In this document: positions 25,633 through 33,260 of the stretch, piece by piece
How the letters are laid out: each line of letters begins with the position of its first letter
Numbering within the stretch: position 1 is the first letter of the stretch
Source: Actinomadura violacea
GTDB lineage: Bacteria > Actinomycetota > Actinomycetes > Streptosporangiales > Streptosporangiaceae
NCBI RefSeq assembly: GCF_017573465.1
Contig: NZ_JAGEPF010000025.1
Span: 108,679-172,678, forward strand
Direction of reading: 5' to 3'
Length of the DNA stretch: 64,000 bases
Notes under the pieces: generated by a model
What the model saw: only the letters and a program-made list of their open reading frames with translations
Told to the model about the DNA's origin: nothing
The model's database searches: none
Translations under genes and position numbers: made by a program

Positions 25633-26707
25633 CTTCTCGCTGGGCCGCTTGCGCAGCCTCACGAAGGGCAAGCCCTGCCCCGAGGATGTTGACCGCCGCA
25701 TTCACGTCAGCGTGCGCGGCGTGCCCGCATGCACGGCAGTGGAACACGGCCTGTCCGACGCGATTCTCCGCAGCGCTGTGCCCGCATGCGGCGCACGTGC
25801 GGGACGTTCCGGCGGGGTTCACCACGATCAGCTCTCGACCGGCGCTTTCAGCCTTGTACGCGAGGACCGTCAGGAACACCCCCCAACCCGCGTCCAGAAT
25901 CGATCTGTTCAGTCCCGTTTTCTGAGCGACTTTGCTGGCGGGACGCTCGGCCGTCCCTCGGGCCGAGCGGGTCATGTTCGCGATTCGCAGGTCCTCATGG
26001 ACGATGAGGTCGTGCTCGCGGACGAGGGCGAGCGCCGCCTTGTGCGCGTGATCGAGCCGTTGCCGCCTCACCTTGGCGTGCAAGGCGGCCGCCCTGCGGA
26101 CCGCCTTGCGCCGCCGCTCGGATCCTGGAGACTTGCGGGCCAGCGCCTGCTGGGCGGTCGAGAGCCGGCGCGCAGTGGCGGCGAGCGGGCGAGGGTTGGG
26201 TACGTGATCGCCCTCTCTCTTCACACTGATGGTCTTGATGGTCCCGACCACGGGCCGATGCTGGTGGACGCGGACATGACCGACTCCGAGGAGGCCTACG
26301 AACGTCGCCGTGGGATGCCCCGGCTGGGAGTTCCAGCGGCGGCCGTCCCCGTCCCTCGGCCATGTGACGGTGTCGAATCGGCCTCGCCCTCTGAACCGGG
26401 GGTAGCCGGGGCTTCGCCCGTTCCGAAGTCTGCGGAAGAACGCGGCGAACGCCAGGTCGAGACGCCTGAGAGTGGCCTGCTGGGAGGAGAACGACCACCG
26501 GCCCTGCCCGTCCGGGCCGGCGGCACGGACGTCCTTCAGTTCGGCGGACTGGTCACCGTAACGGACCATCGCACCCGCTCTGCGGTGGGCGGTCCGTCGG
26601 TGCTCAAGGGCGGCGTCGTACAGGACTCGATGGTCCTCGACGCAGGCGGCCGGACTCCCGGCCTGCCGTGCCGTGGGCCGCAACAGGAACTTGAACGACC
26701 TGCGCAT
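25577..26707 (-). pseudogene. tnpB: TnpB-like RNA-guided nuclease homologue with RuvC-I deleted
   Basis: The 376-residue frame is clearly TnpB of the IS200/IS605-IS1341 group: N-terminal MRRSFKFLLRPTARQ, a REC/WED-like region, RuvC-II Glu in IVHEDLRIANMTR, a CAACG/CRACG zinc finger near residue 310-330, and RuvC-III Asp in HADVNAAVNI. However, at about residue 164 the sequence jumps from ISVKREGD straight to HVPNPR, omitting the roughly 40 residues that normally carry the RuvC-I Asp (a GIDLG-type motif). The frame is otherwise open, so a protein may still be made but should not cut DNA. No TnpA transposase is adjacent. The ATG at 26705-26707 has GGAGG 5 bases upstream. I call it pseudogene because the catalytic core is broken. 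Confidence 0.85.
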
Positions 26708-26835
26708 CCCCGCCTCCACTTCGAACACGCTTCGTCACGCGACGCTACCGAACGCCACCGACAGATCCGAGAGGAGAAGCGAGGAGTCCCGACGCTCGAC
26801 CGTCGGCCGTTGACGTCCTCCTCGTGCACCGACTG

Positions 26836-27921
26836 ATGGGAATCTTCCGCCGTCCTCGCGAGTCCTCCGCCGCGACGCCGCCCGCGATCAGCGAGTTCTG
26901 GGAATGGTGGGCGCAGGCCCGCCCGACGATCGAGGCGTCGCTGGCCGCGGCGGGCGCCGACGCGGACGACGCCGCCGGCCCCGCGCCCGGCGAGGGCCTG
27001 TCGGCGGACGCGATCGAGGAGCTGTCCCGGCGCGTCCACCGGATCCACGCTGACCTGCAGTGGGAGATCGGCGGCGCGGACGACCGGACACCGTCGCTGA
27101 CGGTCACCGGCGGCGGCGACCCGGAGCTGCGCGGGCTGACCGAGCGCTGGTTCCGCGCCGCGCCGTCCGGCGCCGCGGCGGGCGGCTGGACGTTCCACCC
27201 GGCCCGGCGGCCCGACCTGGAGATGCTGTCGCAGGACCTGGTCCTCGGCGACCACGAGTTCGACCTGGAGTACGTGCGGCTCGGCATGCGCGCCGACGCC
27301 GACCGGGCCCGGGTGCACATCACCGCCTACCACCCCGACTTCCTGTTCGTGTCGGAGGAGCAGCAGGTCGCGGTCGCGCTGCACGTGCTGGACTGGGCGC
27401 TCGGCGAGGACGACGTGGCCCGCTGGGTCGGCGAGGTCTCCATCGCGACGGAGGCGCCGATCGACGCGCTGGCGCCGGCGATGCTGTCGGCGGTCGTGGA
27501 GCAGATCGCCGAGCCGTTCAGCGAGCCCGCGTGGCTGACCGGCGAGGGCCGCACGCCCCGCGGGCATCCCGCCCGGCTGGGCGCCCGGTTCCCGCTGCAC
27601 CGGCAGGACTACCCGCTCTGCGACCTGCACGTGGCGATCACCGTCCCGTACGCCAACGCCAACCCCGACCGGCTGCCCGTCGAGCCGTCGGCGGGCGCGC
27701 TGCGCGCGTTCGAGAAGAAGCTCACCAAGCTCGGCGACCGCGCGGTCCTCGCGGTCCGGGAGACGGGCGACGGGCTGCGGGTGTTCCACCTGTACGCCGA
27801 CCCCGACTCGGGTGTGATCGCCGAGCTGGACCAGCTCGCCGCCGGGTGGGGCGAGGGCAAGGCCAAGGTCGCCTCGACGGCCGACCCGGGCTGGAAGGCC
27901 CTGGCGCCCTACCAGCCGTGA
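26836..27921 (+). CDS. DUF695-containing protein
   Basis: The 361-residue protein starts MGIFRRPRES and has a Trp-rich region FWEWWAQARP near residue 25. The C-terminal third (about 255-355; the stretch ending in GDRAVLAVRETGDGLRVFHLY lies here) resembles DUF695. No signal peptide or membrane helix is evident. The role of DUF695 is unknown; proteins of this build are common in actinomycetes. I chose the ATG at 26836; an in-frame GTG at 26824 is equally possible because neither has a clear ribosome binding site. It is convergent with the DUF1206 pair and divergent from tnpB. Confidence 0.7.
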   Translation: MGIFRRPRESSAATPPAISEFWEWWAQARPTIEASLAAAGADADDAAGPAPGEGLSADAIEELSRRVHRIHADLQWEIGGADDRTPSLTVTGGGDPELRGLTERWFRAAPSGAAAGGWTFHPARRPDLEMLSQDLVLGDHEFDLEYVRLGMRADADRARVHITAYHPDFLFVSEEQQVAVALHVLDWALGEDDVARWVGEVSIATEAPIDALAPAMLSAVVEQIAEPFSEPAWLTGEGRTPRGHPARLGARFPLHRQDYPLCDLHVAITVPYANANPDRLPVEPSAGALRAFEKKLTKLGDRAVLAVRETGDGLRVFHLYADPDSGVIAELDQLAAGWGEGKAKVASTADPGWKALAPYQP

Positions 27922-27928
27922 GCCGCCG

Positions 27929-28828
27929 CTAGCCGATCCGGGGCAGCCGCCGGCGGCCGCCGCGGCCGGTCCGGCCGCGCGAGCCGTCCCGGACGGCCTC
28001 GACCTTCCGCCAGCGCGCCTCGCAGAAGGAGTAGGCCCCGAAGACCAGCAGCCCGGCGGCGACGACGACCAGCAGCCACGGGCCGGCCGGGGTGCCGGCG
28101 AACTGGCGCAGCGTCCCGTCCAGCCCCTTGGCCTTGCCGGGGTCGAACGTGATGGCCGCGTAGGCGAGGAAGACGCCGACGGCGCCGAAGACGATCCCGC
28201 GGGACGCGCGGCCGACCACGCCGAGCGTCTTGACGAAGCGGCGGGTGTTCGGGCCCATCCGGGCGGTGTTGAGGCGTTCGAGGAACTTGCGCCGGACGGC
28301 GCCGACGACGCTCCCGACGCCCCAGGCGAGGAAGCCGGCGCCGACCGCCAGGACGAGCCAGCGGCCGCCGGAATGCTCCATCGCCCGAGCCGTGTAGGTC
28401 TTGGACTGCTCGTTGCTGGAGCTGCCGCCCTGCCCGAGCACGAAGTTCAGCACGGTGACGCAGCCGGCGGAGTAGAACACGCCGCGGCCGAAGGAGGCGA
28501 GCCGCTTGGTCGCCTTCCGGCCGTCCGCGGCGGGCTGCCCGAAGGCCGCCTCCGCGAAGCGCCAGAGGGCCAGCCCGGCGAATCCCGCGGCCAGCAGCCA
28601 CAGCATCACGGTGCCGCCCGGCTTGCCCGCGACCGTCTGCAGCGCGCCCTGCTTGTCGGCCTCCTGCCCGCCGTCGCCCAGCCCGATCTGGACGGCGAGC
28701 CAGCCGATCAGCAGGTACAGCACGCCCCGCGCCACCAGGCCGGACCGGCAGAAGATGTGGAACGCCGAGTTTCCCGCCACCCGGCGTCCGGCGCGCCGGA
28801 CGCCACCGCCGGCGACATTCGTGGTCAT
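27929..28828 (-). CDS. DUF1206 membrane protein (copy 2)
   Basis: The 299-residue protein has three repeats of the DUF1206 unit, each about two membrane helices, with the signatures GVLYLLIGWLA near residue 40, SAGCVTVL near 125 and GIVFGAVGVFLAY near 220, and a basic C-terminal tail RTGRGGRRRLPRIG. The function is unknown. It is a clear paralogue of the next gene upstream, with matching phrases (LLAAGFAGLALWRFAEA, FGAYSFCEARWRKVEAV). It has its own upstream element shared with that paralogue and is probably independently expressed. The start ATG is at 28826-28828. Confidence 0.88.
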   Translation of the reverse strand: MTTNVAGGGVRRAGRRVAGNSAFHIFCRSGLVARGVLYLLIGWLAVQIGLGDGGQEADKQGALQTVAGKPGGTVMLWLLAAGFAGLALWRFAEAAFGQPAADGRKATKRLASFGRGVFYSAGCVTVLNFVLGQGGSSSNEQSKTYTARAMEHSGGRWLVLAVGAGFLAWGVGSVVGAVRRKFLERLNTARMGPNTRRFVKTLGVVGRASRGIVFGAVGVFLAYAAITFDPGKAKGLDGTLRQFAGTPAGPWLLVVVAAGLLVFGAYSFCEARWRKVEAVRDGSRGRTGRGGRRRLPRIG

Positions 28829-28851
28829 GCTCCGTCGTCCCTTCCCGTCGC

Positions 28852-28889
28852 GAACGGCAGAGCTGTGCCCGGTAGCAGATCGGTCAAAC
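28852..28889 (-). promoter_or_regulatory. Upstream element shared by the two DUF1206 genes, copy 2
   Basis: This stretch and 29780-29817 have the same length and share GAACGGCA at one end and CGGTCAAAC at the other, although their centres differ. On the coding strand each begins GTTTGACCG, containing a -35-like TTGACC, about 60 bases (this copy) or 50 bases (copy 1) upstream of the start codon. A -10 box is not obvious. Shared promoter or operator is inferred from conservation after duplication. Confidence 0.5.
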
Positions 28890-28905
28890 TCCGGCAAAAC
28901 GCAGC

Positions 28906-29766
28906 TCAGTCGTCGGCGGGCCGGTCGTCCTGCGGTTCGACGGCCTCGACCTTGCGCCACCGGACCTCGCAGAAGGAGTAGAGACCGAAGACCACCAGGC
29001 CCAGGGCGATCACGGCCATGCCCCAGCCGCCGGCCGGTGTGGCGGCGAACTCGCGCAGCGCGCCGTCCAGCCCCTGGGCCCGGTCCGGCGCGAAGGAGAT
29101 CGCGGCGTACGCCAGGAAGGCTCCGACGGCGCCGCCGATCAGGCCGCGCGCGACGTTGCCGATCGTCCCGAGGGGCTGGACGATCCAGTGCGCGACGGTC
29201 CCCATCGCGTCCGTGTCGAGCTCGTCGCGGAAGGCGCGCCGCCCCGCGTTGACCAGCGTGACGACGCCCCAGACGACGAAGCCGGCGCCGACGGCGAGCA
29301 CCGCCCAGCGGCCGCCGGGTTCGGCCATGGCGCGCGCCGACAGGGCGCGCGACTGCTGGTCGCTCGACGCGTGGCCCTGCCCGAAGAGGAAGCCGACCGT
29401 GCCGGTGCATCCGATGGCGTAGGTGAGGCCGCGGAAGGCGGCCGGCAGCCGCATCCGCTTGCGCCGCCCGTTGGGGAGGGGCCGCCCGTACAGGGCCTCG
29501 GCGAACTGCCAGAGGGCCAGCCCGGCGAACCCGGCGGCGAGCAGGCAGAGGACCGCCCAGCCGCCCGGCCTGTCCGCGACGGTGCGCAGCGCGCCCTGCC
29601 GGTCGGCCTCCGCCCCGCCGTGCCCCGTCGCGATCAGCAGGGCCAGCCAGCCGATCAGCAGGTACAGGACGCCGCGGGCGGCGAGGCCCGCGCGGGACAG
29701 GCGGTGGAACCAGGGGTGTCCGGCCGCACGCCGTCCGAGCTCGCGCGCCGCGTCCTTCGCCGCCAT
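28906..29766 (-). CDS. DUF1206 membrane protein (copy 1)
   Basis: The 286-residue protein has the same three DUF1206 units as its downstream paralogue (GVLYLLIGWLALLI near residue 38, YAIGCTGTVGFLFGQG near 125, GGAVGAFLAYAAISF near 210) but an acidic rather than basic tail (PQDDRPADD). The opposite charge of the two tails is a visible difference that could reflect distinct partners. The gap to the next gene is 77 bases. The gene pair lies between the cysteine desulfurase and mnmA, which are normally neighbours, so it is an accessory insertion. The start is the ATG at 29764-29766. Confidence 0.88.
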   Translation of the reverse strand: MAAKDAARELGRRAAGHPWFHRLSRAGLAARGVLYLLIGWLALLIATGHGGAEADRQGALRTVADRPGGWAVLCLLAAGFAGLALWQFAEALYGRPLPNGRRKRMRLPAAFRGLTYAIGCTGTVGFLFGQGHASSDQQSRALSARAMAEPGGRWAVLAVGAGFVVWGVVTLVNAGRRAFRDELDTDAMGTVAHWIVQPLGTIGNVARGLIGGAVGAFLAYAAISFAPDRAQGLDGALREFAATPAGGWGMAVIALGLVVFGLYSFCEVRWRKVEAVEPQDDRPADD

Positions 29767-29777
29767 CGCCGCCTTTC

Positions 29778-29817
29778 TTGAACGGCAACGCTGTCCCCGT
29801 TCAAGGAACGGTCAAAC
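29778..29817 (-). promoter_or_regulatory. Upstream element of DUF1206 copy 1 with dyad
   Basis: It contains the shared GAACGGCA...CGGTCAAAC block (29780-29817) and, only in this copy, a perfect 8-base inverted repeat TTGAACGG (29778-29785) and CCGTTCAA (29797-29804) with an 11-base spacer. The dyad begins 11 bases upstream of the start codon and looks like an operator. Confidence 0.5.
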
Positions 29818-29848
29818 CCGGACGCCTCGGGAAGGCGCGGCCGGGCCG

Positions 29849-31027
29849 TCAGGACAGGCCGGCGCGGCGGGCGCGTTCGACGGCGGGGCCGATGGCGTCG
29901 GCGAGGGCCTTCACGTCGGCCTCGGTGGAGGTGTGGCCGAGGGTGAAGCGGAGCGAGCCGCGCGCGCGCTCGGGTCCGGTGTTCATCGCGGTCAGGACGT
30001 GGCTGGGCTGGGACACGCCGGCCGAGCACGCCGACCCGGTCGAGCAGGCGATGCCGCGCGCGTCCAGGAGCATGAGCAGCGCGTCGCCCTCGCAGCCGGG
30101 GAAGGAGAAGTGGGCGTTGCCGGGCAGCCGGTCGCGGGGGTCCCCGTTGAGGATCGCGTCGGGGACGGCGGCGCGCACGGCCTCGACGAGAAGGTCGCGC
30201 AGGTCGGCGAGGCGGCGGGCCTCGGCGTCGCGGCGGGCGACGGTCGCCTGGACGGCGGCGGCGAACCCGGCGATCGCGGGGGTGTCGAGCGTCCCGGACC
30301 GGACGTCGCGCTCCTGGCCGCCGCCGTGCAGCAGCGGCACGGGGTCGAGGAACAGCGGTTCCTTCGGCTTGGCGAGCAGGAGCGCGCCGACGCCGACGGG
30401 CCCGCCGAGCTTGTGGCCGGTGATGGTCAGCGCCTGCGCGCCGCTGGCGGCGAACCGGACGGGCAGGTGCCCGGCGGCCTGGACGGCGTCGGTGTGCAGC
30501 GGGACGCCGTGCTCGCGGGCGACGGTGGCCAGGTCCGGCACCGGCTGGACGGTCCCGACCTCGTTGTTCGCCCACATCACGGTGACGAGGGCCACGTCGT
30601 CGCCGCTGCCGAGCGCCGCGCGCAGGGCGTCGGGGGTGACGCGGCCGAGGCCGTCCACCGGGATCCGTTCGACGGCGGCGCCCTCATGGTCGCCGAGCCA
30701 GGTGACGGCGTCGAGGACGGCGTGGTGCTCGACGGCGCCGGCGAGCACCCGGACGCGGGCCGGATCGGCGGCGCGGCGGGCCCAGTACAGGCCCTTGACG
30801 GCGAGGTTGTCGGCCTCGGTGCCGCCGGAGGTGAACACGACCTCGCTCGGCCGGGCGTCGAACGCCTCGGCGATGATCTCGCGGGACTCCTCGACGACCC
30901 GGCGGGCGCGGCGGCCGGCCGCGTGCAGCGAGGAGGGGTTGCCGAGCTCGCGCAGCTCGGCGGTCATCGCCTCGATGGCCTCGGGCAGCATCGGGGTCGT
31001 CGCCGCATGGTCGAGGTAGGTCACCAC
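29849..31027 (-). CDS. Cysteine desulfurase, IscS/NifS type
   Basis: The 392-residue PLP enzyme removes sulfur from cysteine as a protein persulfide. Visible features are YLDHAATTP at the start, the PLP-binding Lys206 in ITGHKLGGP, HTDAVQAAGH, and the active-site Cys334 in STGSACSAG, in a group I-like loop. It supplies sulfur to MnmA and iron-sulfur assembly. In related genomes it directly precedes mnmA; here about 4.3 kb of accessory genes separate them. The start is taken as GTG at 31025-31027, with a second GTG immediately after. A -10-like TACTGT (31035-31040) lies 7 bases upstream and no ribosome binding site is seen, so the message may be leaderless. Confidence 0.93.
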   Translation of the reverse strand: MVTYLDHAATTPMLPEAIEAMTAELRELGNPSSLHAAGRRARRVVEESREIIAEAFDARPSEVVFTSGGTEADNLAVKGLYWARRAADPARVRVLAGAVEHHAVLDAVTWLGDHEGAAVERIPVDGLGRVTPDALRAALGSGDDVALVTVMWANNEVGTVQPVPDLATVAREHGVPLHTDAVQAAGHLPVRFAASGAQALTITGHKLGGPVGVGALLLAKPKEPLFLDPVPLLHGGGQERDVRSGTLDTPAIAGFAAAVQATVARRDAEARRLADLRDLLVEAVRAAVPDAILNGDPRDRLPGNAHFSFPGCEGDALLMLLDARGIACSTGSACSAGVSQPSHVLTAMNTGPERARGSLRFTLGHTSTEADVKALADAIGPAVERARRAGLS

Positions 31028-31138
31028 GCGGTTAACAGTATCCGCGCGGACCCTGTTCCCCGCGGCCGCCCGGCCGCCCGCGGGGCGGCGGGCGGGAAGG
31101 GGACGTTGAGCTGGGAAGAGAAGCGGAGCGCCCGCGGT

Positions 31139-31168
31139 TTGGCGTGTATACCGTCCGGCCGGTACAGT
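31139..31168 (+). promoter_or_regulatory. Promoter with overlapping TetR-type operator
   Basis: TTGGCG (31139-31144) and TACAGT (31163-31168) with 18-base spacing make a reasonable promoter for the tetR gene. Inside it lies a dyad TACCG (31149-31153) / CGGTA (31160-31164). Operators containing ATACCG/CGGTA halves are common for TetR repressors of transporters. Placement over the -10 region suggests autorepression. Confidence 0.6.
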
Positions 31169-31177
31169 GGAATGGTC

Positions 31178-31696
31178 ATGAAACGTGAAGCCCTCCTGGA
31201 CGCCGCGGAGTCCGTGCTGTTCGAGCACGGCACGCAGGCGCTGACGCTCGCCGCGGTCGCCGACCGCGCCGGCGTCAGCAAGGGCGGGCTGCTCTACCAC
31301 TTCCCCACCAAGGAAGCGCTCGTCAAGGCCATGGTGGCGCGGGTCATCGAGGAGTTCGACGGCCTGATCGCCTCCTACGACGACGGCACGCCGGGGTCCT
31401 ACACCCGCGCCTACGTCGAGGCCACCTTCGAGATCCTCGGCGGGGAGGCCAGGGCCCACCGGCGATGGTCGGCCATCACGGCCGCCGCGGCGGATCCGGA
31501 GCAGGCCGAGCCGCTGAACGAGGCGATGCGGCGCTGGCACGGCCGCGATCCCGCCGACGATCCGGACCCGGGCGCCGCCCAGATCGTCCGGCTGGCGGCC
31601 GAGGGCCTGTGGGAAGTGGTGAGCCACGCGCCCGAGCTGTACGACGGGGAACAGCTCGCGGCACTGAAACGGCGGCTGCTGGCGCTTCTGCCGTAG
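31178..31696 (+). CDS. TetR family transcriptional regulator
   Basis: The 172-residue protein has the TetR helix-turn-helix (REALLDAAESVLFEHGTQALTL, then VADRAGVSKGGLLYHFPTKEALV) and a ligand-binding C-terminal domain from about residue 60. It is divergent from the cysteine desulfurase and lies 183 bases upstream of an MFS transporter gene on the same strand, so it probably represses that pump in response to its substrate. I chose the ATG at 31178; an ATG 6 bases earlier is in frame. The promoter -10 ends 9 bases upstream, leaving almost no leader. The 183-base gap to the MFS gene contains the palindrome GCGCAC-ACGC-GTGCGC. Confidence 0.88.
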   Translation: MKREALLDAAESVLFEHGTQALTLAAVADRAGVSKGGLLYHFPTKEALVKAMVARVIEEFDGLIASYDDGTPGSYTRAYVEATFEILGGEARAHRRWSAITAAAADPEQAEPLNEAMRRWHGRDPADDPDPGAAQIVRLAAEGLWEVVSHAPELYDGEQLAALKRRLLALLP

Positions 31697-31879
31697 CACG
31701 CCCGCCGACCCGACACGGGCGCCGCCACCCGGCGCGCCCTTCCGGCACCGTCCGCGACGCTCCCGGCCCCTCCCGGGTCTGGAGCGTTCCATGACGCCCG
31801 GAGCCCCGTCACAGCGGAACCACCGCGCACACGCGTGCGCACCCATCGCATTCGCGACGAGCCGAGAAAGAGGTGAACC

Positions 31880-33178
31880 ATGCTGTTCCGTGCCCGTTCG
31901 GGGACGTTCCTGACCTTCGCGCTGGCGGGCCTGCTCACCGGAGTGTGGGTGGCCAGGATGCCGGCGCTGGCCGGAAAGTTCGGGACGAACGAGGGCGAGA
32001 TCGGCATCGTCGTCCTCATCTGGGGCCTCGGCGCGATCGTCGCGATGCAGGCCCTGCGCGGCGTCATGGCCCGGGCCGGCAGCCGCAACGTGCTGCGCGT
32101 CGCGCTGCCGCTGACCGCGCTGTCCTACGCGGGCGTCGCGCTCGCCCCCACCTACGGGGTGCTGCTCGGCGCCGTCGCGCTGTTCGGCATGACCTTCGGC
32201 ATCACCGACATCGCGATGAACGCCCAGGGCAGCGTGGTCGAGCAGGCGTACCGCCGGTCGATCATGAGCGGGATGCACGCCGGCTGGTGCGTCGGCGCGA
32301 TGACCGGCGGCCTGTACGGCGTCGCGACCGCCGCCGCCGGGCTCGGCTTCACCGCCACCGTGCTGGCCGCCGCGCTCGCCGCGGTGCCGCTCGCGCTGCT
32401 GCTCGGCCGCACCTACCTGCCCGACACCTACCCGATCGACAGCGGCGCGGTGCCCGCCGCCGAGATCCCCGCCGCGTCCGGGACCGGCCGGGCCGCCCGG
32501 CGGCTGCCCCCCGCCGTCTACCTCATCGGCGTGCTCGCGTTCATCGCGTTCATGACCGAGGGCTCGATCGCCGACTGGAGCGGGCTGCTGCTGCACGACG
32601 AGCTGCACGCCACCCAGGCGATCGCCGCGCTCGGCTACCCGATGTTCGAGCTCGCGATGCTGTTCGGCCGGCTCGTCGGCGACCGGGTCCGGATGCGGAT
32701 CGGCACCCGCCGGCTGCTCACCGGCGCCGGGATCGGCACCGCGCTCGGCATGACGTCGGTCGTGCTCGCGCCGTCCGCGCCCGTCGCGATCGCCGGGTTC
32801 TTCGTGACCGGGCTGGTGGTCTGCACGGTCGTCCCGACGACGATCTCGCTGGCCGGGACCGCCGCGCCGGGCCGGCCGGCCGCCGCGGTCGCGCAGGTCG
32901 GCGCGATGGGCTACGGCGGGCTGCTGCTCGGCCCGGTCGTGGTCGGGTTCCTGTCGGACGCGACGTCGCTGCGCATCGGCGTCGGCGTGGTGGTCGTACT
33001 GGCGCTGCTGATCGCGGCCGGCGCCCGCCTCCTCCCGCTCGGCGCGTTCGCGGACGTCTCGGCGCACTCCCCCGAGGCGGCCGTCGCCGCCGCGGAGGCG
33101 CAGTCGCCGGCCGGTGTCCCCTCGGGCGCGCCCGAGGACGACCCGAACGGCACCCGTCCGCAGCCCGTCGCGGCCTGA
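31880..33178 (+). CDS. MFS transporter
   Basis: The 432-residue protein has twelve predicted membrane helices of a major facilitator, with motifs such as GVWVARMPALAGKFG in the first loop and DIAMNAQGSVVEQAYRRSIMSGMHAGWCVGA in the fourth/fifth helix region (written here as a summary of conserved positions about 105-140). This pattern resembles the FucP/YbjJ-like group with unclear substrates. The start ATG is preceded by AGAAAGAGGTG. A tetR gene lies just upstream, so drug or metabolite efflux is plausible. A Ser/Ala-rich cytoplasmic tail follows the last helix, and a terminator hairpin begins right after the stop. Confidence 0.9.
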   Translation: MLFRARSGTFLTFALAGLLTGVWVARMPALAGKFGTNEGEIGIVVLIWGLGAIVAMQALRGVMARAGSRNVLRVALPLTALSYAGVALAPTYGVLLGAVALFGMTFGITDIAMNAQGSVVEQAYRRSIMSGMHAGWCVGAMTGGLYGVATAAAGLGFTATVLAAALAAVPLALLLGRTYLPDTYPIDSGAVPAAEIPAASGTGRAARRLPPAVYLIGVLAFIAFMTEGSIADWSGLLLHDELHATQAIAALGYPMFELAMLFGRLVGDRVRMRIGTRRLLTGAGIGTALGMTSVVLAPSAPVAIAGFFVTGLVVCTVVPTTISLAGTAAPGRPAAAVAQVGAMGYGGLLLGPVVVGFLSDATSLRIGVGVVVVLALLIAAGARLLPLGAFADVSAHSPEAAVAAAEAQSPAGVPSGAPEDDPNGTRPQPVAA

Positions 33179-33197
33179 CCCCGGCGCCCTGCCGGGG
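33179..33197 (+). terminator. Terminator hairpin after the MFS gene
   Basis: CCCCGGC (33179-33185) pairs perfectly with GCCGGGG (33191-33197) around a 5-base loop, starting directly after the stop codon. There is no U-tract. Confidence 0.6.
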
Positions 33198-33260
33198 CCG
33201 TCCCCCCGCGGAGGGCTTGATCCGGTATAAACGCCCTCGAAACCAGAGACGGGGCGGCAT

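Noticed and set aside
25577..26836. A complete IS605-family element
   Set aside because: No TnpA transposase and no recognisable left end; TnpB itself lacks RuvC-I, so it is at best a decayed tnpB-only element.
26824..26836. Extending the DUF695 protein to the upstream GTG
   Set aside because: Possible, but it adds only four residues without conservation or a ribosome binding site; the ATG is kept as the start.
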